Positions 20,239-31,578 of a stretch of DNA of 38,344 nt are shown here, piece after piece. Made by a program: the position numbers and the translations under genes. The DNA is from Pleurotus ostreatus/Saccharomyces cerevisiae fusant (taxonomy: Eukaryota > Opisthokonta), in assembly GCA_024196135.1 (NCBI GenBank), contig JAMQCK010000210.1, positions 1 through 38,344 of the forward strand, read 5' to 3'. Numbering within the stretch: the first letter of the stretch is position 1; the number at the start of each line of letters is the position of its first letter. The notes beneath the pieces are model-generated. The model did not search any database, was not told where the DNA came from, and saw only the letters and a list, made by a program, of their open reading frames with translations.

Positions 20239-22437
20239 ATGGCCCTCGGCTTGCCCGGGCTCAAAATCCGCTTTGGCGGCGACGGCGACGAGCAAAAGTC
20301 CCGCGCCGACCTCGAAAAGGGAGGCGCCGCCCCGTCCTTCGTGGAGCACCATGTCGCGCGCACCCGCCGCTTCGTCTCCCAGAACCTCGCCTACATCATC
20401 ATCGTCTCCGCCGTCGTCGTCTTCGTGCGGATATACAGCACGCGCACGCTCATCACCCTCTCCAACGTCCCCGAGGCCGCGTTCGTCGAGGTCGACCCGC
20501 ACCCCATCCCGCGCCTGATCGCGGAGGCGGAGGAGCGCTTCGCGCGCAAGGTCGCGCGCCAGAGCCGGACGCTGCCCGAGGCCGCGGCCGAGTACCGCCG
20601 GCGCTACGGGCGCAACCCGCCCAAGGGCTTCGACAAGTGGTGGGCGTTCGCGCAGGAGAACGAGTTCGTGATGGTGGACGAGTTCGACGGGCTGATCGAC
20701 GACCTCGCGCCGTTCTGGGAGATCTCGGGCGAGGAGCTGTCGCGGCGCGCGCTGCAGGTGCGTGCGTGGCGCGAAACCCGCGGCTTCAACTGACCACTCG
20801 CAGGCCATCGAGCTCCCCTCCATCGACCTTGTGTCCATCCGCGACGGCAAGTGGGCCAACATCCGCAAGCAGGGCTTCGAGGACACCGAAGAAGGTGCCC
20901 GCGCCCACGGCTTCCGTGTCATGTTGGAGAAGTTCGCACACGAGGTGCGTCGCTAGTTCCCTTCCCCTTCACACAAGCTAAACCATCCCCCCAGCTGCCT
21001 GATCTCGTGTTCCCTATCAATGCAAAGGCGGAGGGGCGCATCATCATTCCCTGGGAGCATCGAGAATACCCTAACATGACCACGTACGACTACTCAGGTG
21101 CGTATCCGATCATCGCTTCATTACATTCTCTAACGATAAGACAGCTGGCATCGAATCTGTTCTCGGCGGCCCCTTCATTCCGAGTTGGACAGGTGACGGC
21201 AGCGTCTGGAACTCCTGGCGGCGAACATGCAAACCTACCGACCCCGCACGTCAGATCTATTCCGGCACACGCAACATATTCTCCCCTCCCCCTGTCGACT
21301 ATCTGAATACCTCCAAGTCAGCCAGCGAGCTTGGCCTCTCCTTCGAGAAAGACTTTCCATCCAAGATCGACTACTGCCAGCAGCCGGAGGAGCACTACAA
21401 TCAGGGACACTTCTTCTCTGACTGGCGGGTCATCCCCATGCTCTATCCCATCTTCTCCCCCGCAAACACCCCCGGTTTCTACGACATCAAGATTCCCAGC
21501 CATTACTACTATGGCGGGACGCCCGAGTACACGTACGCGTGGGACCAGGCGCACCTCGAGCAGAAGCCGGTCGACGACATGGAGAAGCCGTGGGACGAGA
21601 AGAGCGACAAGGTGTTCTGGCGCGGCGCAACGACCGGCGGCGGTGGCAACCCCCCGGGCTTCTCCGCGCAGTATCAGCGCCACCGCTTCGTGCGCATGGC
21701 CTCGGACAGTTCAGACATGCCCAAGCCCGTCACCTTCGCGCACCCCGCCGACTCGGTGAACTACACGACGGTGCCCGTGCCCGTGAGCGCGCTCAACGAG
21801 GAGATCATGGACGTCGCGTTCACGAAGGCGACGAACCCCGCGGAGTACCCCGGCGGCCTCGAGGCGCTGCAGGCCGCGCACCGGTTCGCCGACCCCGTCC
21901 CGCTGGGCGCGCACTGGTCGTACAAGTACCTCGTCGACCTCGACGGCATGAGCTACTCGGGGCGCTTTATGGCGTTCCTCGCGAGCGACTCCGTGCCCGT
22001 GAAGGCGACGCTCTACCGCGAGTTCTTCTCGGACTGGATCGAGCCGTGGGTGCACTTCATCCCCATGTCGCTCAACTACTCCGAGATCTACAACATCCAT
22101 TCATACTTCTCGGGCGGGCCGCAGGTCGCGCTTGACCTATTGGAGGCGGACGCGAGCGCTAACGCGACGGCCGAGGATGCGGACGCGGAGACTGCGCTGT
22201 CGGTTGTACAGGCGCGTGAGCGGCGACCAAGTGGCGACGAACGACTGCACAAGATTGCGCAGGAGGGCAAGAAGTGGAAGAACTCGATCGGCCGGAAGGT
22301 CGATATGGAGGGTGAGTACGCTCAGCCCTTCGTCATACATGGTACTAACGTCTTCGACAGTATACGTCTACCGCCTCTGCCTGGAGTACGCTCGGCTATC
22401 CGCCAGCGACCGCAGCTCCATGGATTACCTTGACTGA
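20239..22437 (+). CDS. glycosyltransferase family 90 (CAP10-like), type II membrane protein
   Basis: Exons 20239-20757, 20804-20944, 20995-21097, 21145-22311 and 22361-22437 give 668 residues; introns are 46-50 nt. A short N-terminal cytoplasmic tail with basic residues (ARTRR) precedes one membrane segment (about 50-66, LAYIIIVSAVVVFVRIY), as in Golgi type II enzymes. The CAP10/GT90 domain (roughly 220-640) shows GGTPEYTYAWDQ, DKVFWRGATTGGG (about 409) and WSYKYLVDLDGMSYSGRF (about 514), the family's best-conserved block. Relatives include the cryptococcal CAP10 group and xylosyltransferases, so it probably transfers a pentose or similar sugar to glycans in the Golgi; the precise donor and acceptor are unknown. 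A region of about 60 residues near the end is Ala/Glu/Asp-rich. Very high third-position GC suggests good expression. Confidence 0.9.
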
Positions 22438-22972
22438 TATGTCGAACCTGACCTGGGGGCTGGCCCCGCGCTACTGATAGTTCATGATGCTTCAGCTCTG
22501 GATGCTTTGACTCGCTAGGCTTTCTGACCACCACTAACCACTCGTGTGACCTCGCGTTTATGCGTCGAGCTTGAACACTTTTTACGCTCTTACTTACCCC
22601 GCCATCATTCCGCTGGTAGCTAGCGAGGCACGTATCCTAGAAGCGCTTGTAGACTAGTATTTATACAGGGATCGATCCAACTAATAACATTTCGTAAATG
22701 GCTTACCGTTTCTCGAACGAAAGCAGGTCAGTGCGCAGGTGTGATCTCCAGAAGAGCTGCAGCTTTCGACTTGCCTTGTTGCAAGTTGAACATCGGTATC
22801 ATGTGGATATCACCGCGTGTGCCCCAGCGGAGCTCGAAATTTGAACATGAAGTTCAGACTGGGCCATTGTTCGTCCGTTCGTCCGCCAACCTCTGCCCAG
22901 GTGGTTACCCTCTCCTACTTAATGTACGTGTACCCTGCTGCTTTGATAAAAATGGTGCTGACTTGCCGAAGC
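22438..22972 (+). other. intergenic region before the divergent MYND gene
   Basis: 535 bp with an AT-richer patch around 22655-22675 (GTATTTATACAGG) that could be TATA-like. A stretch from 22924 to 22981 looks exactly like an intron (GTACGTG donor, GCTGAC branch-like site, CTCAG acceptor). If it is a 5'-leader intron, the start codon of the next gene moves downstream. Confidence 0.4.
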
Positions 22973-24913
22973 ATGAACTCAGATACGTCCCTTGACGACT
23001 TGCCGTCCCCGCTGGCGAAGCTGACGCATGTCCTCATGGACATGCGAGAGACATTGGACCGCGACAGAACGGCCAAGGCTCTCAACAAGAAGACGCATCC
23101 GCTGACAAAGAAAGCCCTCGCACTTCTTCGGACGAACCCGCTCAAGGTGCTCTTCGAGCATCCGCCCTCGAACGAGCCGTACACCATGTTCCTTCTGAGG
23201 GACCGCGCTGGCGATGTTGTCTCGGCTCTTTACCCCTTTGGAATCCTGGCAGAACTCGTCAACAGAGGCGTGACCTCTCTCTGGGTCCTGGACAAGCCGG
23301 AGGTCGTGTGGGCGGGCGTCTTCAGGTGGGCCGAGTACCTGCTCGTCGATGCGGTGGACTTGCCGGCGGAATTAACGACCTTCGACATGCGTTACACTCT
23401 CAACAACGCCATTGACGCGGTGCACGCTGCGCTCGTTCAACTTCCGAGCTTACCGATGGAGCAGGCGCACGCCATCCTGCTGTCGAGCGAATACGACGCT
23501 GTACGACTCATTGTGGTCATTTGGCTGGAATGGCCGGCGTTCCTCCCCAGGATCGCAGTGAAGGACCATAAACCGTCGATAATCCCCTGCATCTCTCTCC
23601 TTCACGCCCTCTGGCCGGTCATAGGAAAGGACACCGACGCGCGCTCAGTGTTCCTAGCGCAGCTTCTTGGCGCGCGAAAAGGCAGTTCGCGGCGTCTGTT
23701 TCGCACCATCGCGTCACACCTGGAGGTTTTCGCGAACTGTGAAGAGTACCGCCTTCACCTCGACCTCATCCCTTTCATCCGGCTTGCGTCTGAGCTTGCC
23801 AGGATCCCCGAACTGCGCCATGAAGGTTTCCCCTCCAAAATGGTATCCGTCGCAGTATCTACTGTGAAGTTCGCCCTCGACAAATACCCGTCTGCGGCTA
23901 CAACGGCATGCTGGCTGCTATCCTGCCTATGCTACTGCGACGATCGCGCGATCGCCGTCGCCATCAAGCACGGCTCGTTTCCCTTGCTTGTTCAGACCCG
24001 GAACCAATACCCACAGTTGGATTCCTCAAAGGACTATGCGCTTATGCGGCATGCGCTAGCTCGTCCCACCGTGGTCAAACACTCCCACGAGAGCCTGGAG
24101 GCCCTCGACGACGGCCTGCAGCTCAGTCTGGACGAGGAAAGAACCGTGAAGCTCGCTCGTCATCGGTACGAGCTTTGGGAGGAAGCTGAGGTCGAGTGGG
24201 ACGAAGACGCTGTCTGCGGAAATGATTCGGTAAGCGGTCTCGCGCCTGTCTCCCAAGATGGCTGCTCAACTCATTCGCTATGCAGTGCGAAGCTGGAGAG
24301 GACGCGCCCCTTCGCGCGTGCGCGTGCGGAGAGGTCCTCTACTGCTCCGTCACCTGCCAGAGGGCAAATTGGAAGCAAAGACATCGCACCAGCTGTGCGT
24401 TCATCTCAAGGATTGGCGAGCCATTCGGTGCGTTCTACCGCCTGCCTGTGTCATGAGTATCCTACTGACGTCGCCATAGCAAGTCTTCCCCCACGGGAGG
24501 TTCACTTTCTCGCCATCATCGGGCGTGACTGGCTGGAGAATAACTACGCACGGCTCGCGCAGGAACACGGAGAATCGCTGGATCTCAAGCTGGATGTGTC
24601 GGAGGGAGAGTTATGCCGACTCGCCGAGCCCTTGTCGCCACAGCCTGGGATGGGTCTCCATATCGTCATGACGGACGTTGCATATTTCAGGAGACGGGCT
24701 CTCATATATCGCTCCTTCATGTTCCTCGCGGCCCCTAGGCGGGAGTGCAGCCCGTTCAAGACCTTAACCCAGGTGGTCTTCAGCACGGACCCGGACGGGG
24801 AAGACGATGAAGACGAGGAGGAGGAGGACGAGGACGGTGAAGACGACGCGAGCGACGAGGATGACGAGAATACTCCAAGGATGGGCTCGACGAAGGTGAA
24901 GCGAGCGGTGTAG
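22973..24913 (+). CDS. MYND-type zinc finger protein, divergent copy with acidic C-terminal tail
   Basis: Exons 22973-24229, 24286-24427 and 24480-24913 give 610 residues. The N-terminal part keeps the family plan (ALLRTNPLKVLFEHPP, VFRWAEYLL, AIAVAIKHGSFPLLVQTR) but is well diverged from copies 1-4. The MYND finger (about 415-457) reads CGNDSC, ACACGEVLYCSVTCQ and HRTSC; both phase positions of the flanking introns are as in the other copies, while the third family intron is absent. The C-terminal module (REVHFLAIIGRDWLENNY) is followed by a run of about 25 mostly Asp/Glu residues and a basic end (STKVKRAV). ATG 22952 is an alternative start in frame. A start further down (about 23030) is possible if the intron-like leader at 22924-22981 is real. 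Convergent to the MYND pseudogene at 25176-26889. Confidence 0.8.
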   Translation: MNSDTSLDDLPSPLAKLTHVLMDMRETLDRDRTAKALNKKTHPLTKKALALLRTNPLKVLFEHPPSNEPYTMFLLRDRAGDVVSALYPFGILAELVNRGVTSLWVLDKPEVVWAGVFRWAEYLLVDAVDLPAELTTFDMRYTLNNAIDAVHAALVQLPSLPMEQAHAILLSSEYDAVRLIVVIWLEWPAFLPRIAVKDHKPSIIPCISLLHALWPVIGKDTDARSVFLAQLLGARKGSSRRLFRTIASHLEVFANCEEYRLHLDLIPFIRLASELARIPELRHEGFPSKMVSVAVSTVKFALDKYPSAATTACWLLSCLCYCDDRAIAVAIKHGSFPLLVQTRNQYPQLDSSKDYALMRHALARPTVVKHSHESLEALDDGLQLSLDEERTVKLARHRYELWEEAEVEWDEDAVCGNDSVSGLAPVSQDGCSTHSLCSAKLERTRPFARARAERSSTAPSPARGQIGSKDIAPAVRSSQGLASHSVRSTACLCHEYPTDVAIASLPPREVHFLAIIGRDWLENNYARLAQEHGESLDLKLDVSEGELCRLAEPLSPQPGMGLHIVMTDVAYFRRRALIYRSFMFLAAPRRECSPFKTLTQVVFSTDPDGEDDEDEEEEDEDGEDDASDEDDENTPRMGSTKVKRAV

Positions 24914-25175
24914 CTATGGGGAACATCCAGCGGGCGGCGCGTCACAAGTACTGAAACATCAGTATGCTGCCCGCTATACTCGTGTACGCGAGGGTTGACA
25001 TTTGGGCAGTCGAGAACACATACCATCATACGACGTACATCTGGCGTAACGCTAGTGCAGATTAGCGACTACCACTTGATGCATACACCATTCAGAGTCT
25101 CTCCTACTCCGCCACCTGTTGTCCTACAACATCGTCATCGAATAGACTCAGCGGGACCTCCACGGACTCCAGTGC

Positions 25176-26889
25176 CTACTCCTGGCCGTCATGTGCCATA
25201 CCATCCTTCACAAAGACGAAGACGCAGCTCCTTCTGGAGCCCCTCTTACAATAGAACGCCTTCACGTTGGGCGCGTGGACGTCAACGCGAGGCCGATCAA
25301 CGAGTGTCAGGTTCAAAACCCGCGCTTTGGAAGTAATGTCGAGCTCCAGCAGCACCTTTTTCGTTCTGTCCACATCGACCTGGGCCGAAATTTCCTCCCA
25401 TCTCTCCCGCAGGTAGTCCTTGACAATACGCTCCATAAAATGGGCGTCACGAGCGTGGAGGGCACCTTTGGGATGTCAGAACCGAGACGCGACTGTTTGA
25501 GAGGGCCGCACACTTACCTATCTCTGAATCCGACCCTTCGTTGAGCAGACGACATCTCTCCTTATGCACCTTCCAATCTGCGCGTTGGCAGGTAGACGAG
25601 CCATGCCTTCCCGCAAGGACAGCCGCGCAGCCGGGCGTCTGACGCACAAGAGCACTAAACATATATTAAGGCAGGTCGAAAGAGCAGAGCGGCAGAGAGT
25701 GTACGTTCGGATTGCAGCAACGCACATTGGCTTCCCAATCCTGGGAAGCGACTGATAGCAAGGCTTTCCGTCTCTCAGCGAGCTCGCGAAGCTCGTTCTC
25801 CTCCGGGAGGACCCAAGACTGCCGAACCAGGTCGGACATGTCAGCATGCGCAGAGCAGAGCTCGACAGACTTTGGGAAAAGACAGTGCGCCGCTGATGAG
25901 CCCGCGAAGCTTCGTAAGACTGTCCTCATGACACAGATGTACGGCGTGCAGCTGAGCCAGGAGAGAGAAAATGCCGCAAGTGAGGGCCGTCGAGAGGGCG
26001 CGAGAGTCATCAGCGCAGAGGATGTTGAGCAACCTGAGGCAGATTTCGGAGAGGTGAGGGCGCTTGGCGGCCGCAAGCCGCGTGAAGATGGTCATAGAGT
26101 AGACCATGCCGCCAGGGACCAGACGCATACCCAGGTCGCGATAAAGCAGCAGGAATGAGAATATGATGACGAAGGACGTGGCATCGGCCCAAGCGGTGTC
26201 GTCGTCGCGTGCCAGCCGCAAGTTGGCTTCGTGTAGTTGGCGCTCGATGAATTTGAAGAGTCGTGTTGGCTTGTGAGAGACAGCGCGGAGAAACGTAGCG
26301 ATCAGCGCGTTGTCGTCATCAGTCTGGTCGAGAGCCTTCCATAGCGACTGTGGCAGCTGTATGCAGCGAGATCTGCGCTCCTCGTCCTTCTTCGTCTTCG
26401 TTTCTGCGAGGATCTCGGGCCAGTGTAGCCAGATGGTCACTATGTTGCTTATGGCGTCGTGACCTTCGGAGAGCAAGGCGGAGCGCGCGCTGTCCGGCGG
26501 CAGGGAGAGGACGTGCTGGAAGATGCCGATGCTGCCGTCCAGCAATTCGAGCATAATGTCGCGGTTGGCGGAGCGGTATTCCATCGAGAAACCTCTTTTG
26601 AGGGGCAAAAGATACGCAATCCATCGGAAGACGCGCGGATACAGATCCATCGGGTCGGGTAGCACCCACAGGGTTGGATGACCGCGTCTAACAGTACTCG
26701 GAGCATAGCGAGGGTGTAGAGTTGGGTAAAGACTTCATTGCAGCCCACAGTTCCCATAAATTCAGCGAGAGGCTTGTCTGGAGGAGCGTCGAGCAGCCTC
26801 TCAAGGCCGCCGGCCTTAATCAGGCGTATAGCCTCCTTGACGGAGGCTCGAAATTCCTTCGAGGCGGTTCCTGCGCCTGAAGTTCCCAT
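25176..26889 (-). pseudogene. MYND-type zinc finger protein, frameshifted
   Basis: Begins at 26889 (MGTSGAGTASKEFRAS) and resembles the divergent copy at 22973 in plan: LERLLDAPPDKPL, then RVFRWIAYLLPL, then AVSHKPTRLFKFIERQL, then NVRCCNPN, then the C-terminal DAHFMERIVKDYLRERW ending at 25176. The pieces need three frame changes: about one missing base near 26665 (before LWVLPDPMDLY), one near 25870 (before the SDLVRQSWVLPEEN block), and a small deletion within the finger near 25605, between GCPCGKA and SSTCQRADWK, which removes the conserved tyrosine. Family introns are still recognisable, with the first directly before the second cysteine codon. Long undisturbed stretches between lesions suggest fairly recent inactivation, or sequencing errors. 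Confidence 0.72.
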
Positions 26890-28966
26890 GAGATCTGAAA
26901 TCACTAATGCGAGCGCGATCGAGGGCGAGTTTCGCATTAGGCGAGGGCTTGTTCGATGCTGTAAAGGCGATTCAGCACGCACGCGAGGGGGCATCTGCGA
27001 AGTAGACTCGCCATCATGGGGAGTGGCGAGACAATACAGCAATAAAGCGTCTGAGTTATGTCTTTTCTGTATCGTAGATCGATATATGGCGCTGGACGAT
27101 GTGACTCTCGGCCAGGGCTGAGCGTTGCGGAAGAGATGCGACCGTGAGAACATTGCGAAGCTTTGTCTCTGTTTGCGCAGACGGCTATTTCCTAAAGGAG
27201 AAACCAGCCTCCACCGCTCTGGTTCAGAACGCAACAGAATCCAGATGCATTGAGTAGGATATGCTCATTGTATTGCTCTTCGCATATCGCATACCGTCCG
27301 TACAGGCACAACGATATACATGTAAGCGAAGGAAGACCGCAGGCGCAGCTTGGACCCCGAGATAGGACCAGCAAATGTCCTTCCGCCTACGCTAGACATC
27401 AGATGCCTAACATCAGGAATGGTGAGGAGGCAACGTAGCCACCACACATAGGCGAGACGAGGTGTCCATTTGGTAGCATCCGCGCTTGCAGCCTGGTCGC
27501 GTGCGATATCTGGCTACGCGACAAGTCATGGAGACTCGCTGAAGGGGGGTCCCGAAAGCTCAAATAGAGTAGTGCGATCTCGATGCTTGAACATGGTGTG
27601 GTATCGTGATGAGGAGGTGAGGGTTGATAGACCAGGCAGCTGGGGGAAAAACACGACAGCATAGTCTTGGAAATCGGCGTGTCGACAGGTAAGCACGTCA
27701 TGAAGTACGAAGAGATGGAAACGTACCAACGTCAACCGTCCTTCCGCAGAACACGCAACCAGCGGCTCCTCGTCCGATGCGAGCGCCTTCAACAGCTCGG
27801 CCCGCAAGGAACGCGGTGAGGCGCCCTCAAGGATGAGTTCGCGCGCGAGCTTTCGGAGGTGGCTCGAGCGTCGTCGTAGGGTGCGTCGGCGGCGTCGATA
27901 CTGATGCTAGTGCGCGCTTCGTAGTTAGGTCCGTATGCTGGATGATGCAGAGGCAACGGAAGAGGTAAGTGTGTAGAAGGGCGTCGATGGTTGACGGGGC
28001 TTGAGGCTTGAGAACACGATGCTGGCGACGCGCTCAGCTGAAGGTGGATGAGCCGCTGCACGTTTGACAGCGAGAAGGGTAACACACAGCAGTTAGCCCT
28101 TCCAGGCCAGCCGAGTCAATTGTACCCTTCTGGGGGTCGAGCGCTTCTTCCGGGGTCCTCAGTGCATCTCCATGGTGAACGTATGCGCCGTGCGCCAGCC
28201 CACGCAAGTACAGCGCAGGCATGCGTCTTGAGGAGCACGGCCGAGCTACGGCGCATGCCTAGGGTCGAATCATCAAGGAGCTCATGAGAGGATGTGTTCA
28301 GTACGCACCTGCAGTCCGGTCTCGCGCTCGCCGTCAACTACAGCGCGTGCGAGTGCATACGAAGCGCTCACTGCCCTAGTGCGGTCGCCGTCAGTACTTC
28401 AACTGGACGTACAAGGGAGCACGCACCTGGTTCTCATCCGATATAGCAAGCTTCCTTCCCACCGCGAGAGCCGGGAGAGTCGACTATGTGCGGAAGCTTT
28501 TGGCGACTGCTGAATTGACATTGACGCCGGGGGAAGAGACGTTTCTTGTTCTTCGGCCAGAGTCGGAGCGCCATAGTATCGCCGCAGGTGTAGAGGCGCA
28601 AGTGTTATAAAAAAAGGGCCGACGAGATGGAGGTCATGATGGTCGAGATCAAGTGCGGTGATCCGCGCAAGCCCTTTCGGGAAGTTCGAGCATCCGCTCC
28701 TTGTCTTCGACCACCATGGGCGAGTTTCTCGGCTGCTTGGCTTCCTGACAGCAGGCGGCGACAGACGTCGCCGAGGGCTCTATCTCTTACGCTTATGGGT
28801 GTCCTAAGTCATCGTTGCTACGCCCGACAGGAATATGATTCGTTGTTCTTCTTCGTGCGACTATTGTGCCATCACCATCCACAAACGGAAAGGCCTACAT
28901 AAATCGCCGGCGAGAAGCAGCTCTTCCTTCACACTGATCTTCTATGCTCTGTGTGATTCCTCAAGC
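26890..28966. other. 2.1-kb region with coding-like remnants only
   Basis: No complete gene was recognised. On the minus strand about 27640-27900 reads coherently (SSHLRKLARELILEGASP, LLKALASDEEPLVACSAE, LVRFHLFVLHDVL) but has no start, domain or clear exon partners. A second coding-like piece on plus at 28384-28610 is listed separately. The rest has only short frames. It may be the debris of one or two older genes. Confidence 0.4.
28384..28610 (+). pseudogene. unrecognised C-terminal exon-like fragment
   Basis: After an acceptor-like CTGCCCTAG, an open frame of about 75 codons runs to TAA at 28610 and looks like real protein (FNWTYKGARTWFSSDIASF, RVDYVRKLLATAELTL, FLVLRPESERHSI). I could not identify the family or find upstream exons. 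It is probably a 3'-terminal exon whose gene has been lost, or a remnant brought in by rearrangement. Confidence 0.35.
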
Positions 28967-30418
28967 ATGTCAACCTCTCCTTATCCGACCCTCGAAGACA
29001 GCGCCTCGAGCGCCACAACCTTCCGAAGCGATGGCTCGGCTGCTCCGCTGCTGGGAAGCAACGCGCCCAAGGCATCAGGACTTTATGGCGCGGTCGATAA
29101 TCAAGCTTCATCACCTCCATCTTTGCCATCCCCAGCGGCCTCTTCACCCCCGACTCTGCCACCTTCAAGTCCGACCTCTAGTCCACCTTTGAACCCCTCC
29201 AACCCTCCCAGTCCCCCCAGCACTCCGGCAATAATGGAAGACGACGGAGTATACTACGACTACCAATCCCGGTGGCCGCCTAGCACCCTCCTCCGCACCA
29301 CCAGCCCTCCCCCGCACAGCATGAACCGTCCGTCCTCCCCTTTGCCCATGTCCCCGCCCCTTCAGCCGCCCTTTGCTACCCCTATCCCGCACTTTCTAAG
29401 GCCCCGAAGCCCCGTCATCGCCCGCCACATTTGGCCCCTCAACTTCCCCGACGCCAATCTCGTGCTCACGGTCGGCCGCCACCGCTTCGCCGTGCACCGC
29501 AGCGTGCTCGAGATCCAGTCCCCCGAGTTCCTCCGCGGGGCGTACCGCGGGTCCGACGGGCGCGAGCATGTCAATTTGAGGCACTTATCTAGCAGGAGCG
29601 TGCAAAACTTCCTCATGGCGGTATACTATCCCAAGTGAGTTCCCCCCTCTCCTCAGCGCGTTTCCTCCAACCAGCTTGGAGCTGACCGCGCCACCAGCTT
29701 CTTCCCCTCACCCCTCGCGGACTTCCCGCTCGCCACAATTAGTGACGTCCTTCTCGTCGCCACTCAATACCGCGTTTACGCCATGCGCGCACGCGCCCTC
29801 GCGCACCTCCAGGCCCTTACCATGCACTGTATTGTCCCGCCGTCATCCCACCTCGCCCGTGCAGGCATCAGTGGCAACACGGCGCTCATGAAGGCCCTCG
29901 TTGAACTCGCCGAGCGCGCCAACGCTCCCTGGCTTCTCCCGCTACTCCTCTACTACCTATCATGTATCCCATCGAAGCGCCTAGCCCTGCTGGAAATGCA
30001 CGAGGGTGAGCCGTACGAGCTATCCTCCGAAGCACGCCTCCGGATCGCAGAAGGCTTTCGCCGCTCGCGAGATCCCAACCATGCATCACTCCCCGCGCTC
30101 ATGAGCATGAGATGCTGGCGCCCTTGGTGCCGTCGTGCGCGAAAAGCATTCCTTGCTAAAGAGACTTCTCATTTCTTCGCGGATCCACTCCGGCACGCAA
30201 TGTTATGGGACGCCATGCTGAAAGATGGGAAGGCGCCGATGAGAGGGATGTGCTCCGCATGTTGCGCGAAGCTGCGGAAGAACCTGTCACACTTCCAGCT
30301 CTCGTGCATTCGCTCGATTCCGGGTGATTTTGGACTTCCGACATTGGAAGAATTGGAAAAATTGCGAAAGGCTGATTTGGGTGTACATTACTCTGCGGGT
30401 GAAGATCTGCGTGTATAG
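28967..30418 (+). CDS. BTB/POZ domain protein with long Pro/Ser-rich N-terminus
   Basis: Exons 28967-29634 and 29698-30418 (63-nt intron) give 462 residues. Residues 1-150 are low-complexity, Pro/Ser-rich and probably disordered. The BTB domain starts near 160 (NFPDANLVLTVGRHRFAVHR, SVLEIQSPEFLRGAYRG) and continues across the intron into NFFPSPLADFPLATISDVLL. The rest follows the agaricomycete BTB pattern: ELAERANAPWLLPLLLYYLS, a late Cys pair (MCSACCAKL) and LPTLEELEKLRKADLGV at the end. BTB domains mediate dimerisation and can link to cullin-3 ubiquitin ligases; whether this one does is unknown. The long N-terminal extension is unusual compared with the neighbour at 30658. ATG 28967 is preceded by AAGC, giving a purine at -3. 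Confidence 0.82.
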
Positions 30419-30657
30419 ATGTAATACTATTTCGCTCGTAGCCTTGGGGAGTGCACTAAGGAAAGAGTGCCCTCTTGTGGGTCCAAGAGTGCACGCCATC
30501 GGCAGTCGCCGGGAATAATGTGGCGTCGGAAAGCATGACCAATTTAGGACACGTGCACGTTCTCTGCGACGGTCAGTCGGTAAACAACAGAGCCTCTCGA
30601 GGCAGCGGTGCTTTGCACCGCAGGGATCTCTTATCTTCAGTCGGCTGCTATATTAGC

Positions 30658-31578
30658 ATGTCCCTACCCACCCGCCATCGGGATTTGTGGTTTGAGGATG
30701 GAAATGTCGTGGTGAAGGCGGACGCATTGCTCTTCCGCCTGCATCGAGGTGTCCTCTCAATGCACTGCGAACACTTTCGCAGCGTCCTCTCAGTGAACTC
30801 TCCTCTCAAGTTGGAGCAGTTTGAGGGCCTAGCGCTGGTTGTTCTGCAAGAGGCTCAAGCAATGGACGCGGTTCACTTCCTCAAGGCCATGTATATACCC
30901 AAGTGCGTATCTCATCGCTTACTTTGGGCGAATCTAAACGAGATGTGCAGCTACTTTATGCCACCTCCCGCGCAGACCAGAATTGATGTCCTCGAAGGCA
31001 TTCTCCGCATGGCGCACAAGTACGACGCGCCCGCTATGCGCTGTCGCGCCCTACGCCATCTGGGATCAGCCTCCATGACGAACCTAGTCGACATGGACTA
31101 CCCACCGAATCGTACCTACCCTCTTGCGCCGACTGACGGGCCACAGGAGATCAAGGCCGTCATACGTCTCGCACGCGACGTCCAGGCGACGTGGCTTCTT
31201 CCGGCCGCTTTTTATACTACTCTTCAATACCCCGCGTCGTCTCTGCTCAGCAAGGGGGTGTGGCTCGGACGGGAGCGCTTCCTGTTTCCAGAAGATATTG
31301 CCGCATGCTTCTCCGGCTGCGAAGCCCTGCGCAAGAGGTTCCCCCACGCCGTGTTCTTCTCCCCGATCTTGGGGTGCGCTTCAGAGGGATGCATTAAGGC
31401 GCGACTGGCATCCTGCTCCGCAGACGACCGCGTTCGATTCGTGCAGCACCCCTTGACCTACTACACGCAGTGGGTGAACTCGGATGACGGTCTGGAAGAG
31501 ATGTGCTGGAAGTGCATGGACTCGATGCGCGCTAACTACCACGTTTGGCTGCGCGATGTCTGGCGGCGTTTGCCGTAA
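30658..31578 (+). CDS. BTB/POZ domain protein, probably C-terminally truncated
   Basis: Exons 30658-30902 and 30951-31578 give 290 residues. The BTB domain starts at once (RHRDLWFEDGNVVVKADALL, RLHRGVLSMHCEHFRSVL), with the family intron at YIPN/YFMPPP. Then come LEGILRMAHKYDAPAMRCRA, VIRLARDVQATWLLPAAFY and a Cys-rich segment (EEMCWKCMDSM). The stop TAA at 31576-31578 is followed in the same frame by FFNLPDWTALAEVRKLDLTV, the usual C-terminal motif of this family, so a single GAA-to-TAA change probably removed about 20 residues. The intron (48 nt) is a multiple of three, so retention would not change the frame. It lies 239 bp downstream of the other BTB gene in the same direction. Confidence 0.8.
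   Translation: MSLPTRHRDLWFEDGNVVVKADALLFRLHRGVLSMHCEHFRSVLSVNSPLKLEQFEGLALVVLQEAQAMDAVHFLKAMYIPKCVSHRLLWANLNEMCSYFMPPPAQTRIDVLEGILRMAHKYDAPAMRCRALRHLGSASMTNLVDMDYPPNRTYPLAPTDGPQEIKAVIRLARDVQATWLLPAAFYTTLQYPASSLLSKGVWLGRERFLFPEDIAACFSGCEALRKRFPHAVFFSPILGCASEGCIKARLASCSADDRVRFVQHPLTYYTQWVNSDDGLEEMCWKCMDSMRANYHVWLRDVWRRLP

Noticed and set aside
20056..20922. 288-codon open frame on the minus strand opposite the glycosyltransferase start
   Set aside because: An antisense shadow of a very GC-rich first exon; the translation is Arg/Glu/Asp/Val-rich without domain character.
22817..22972. N-terminal extension of the divergent MYND gene from ATG 22817
   Set aside because: No similarity to the family's N-termini, and an intron-like sequence (22924-22981) lies inside it; the shorter start fits better.
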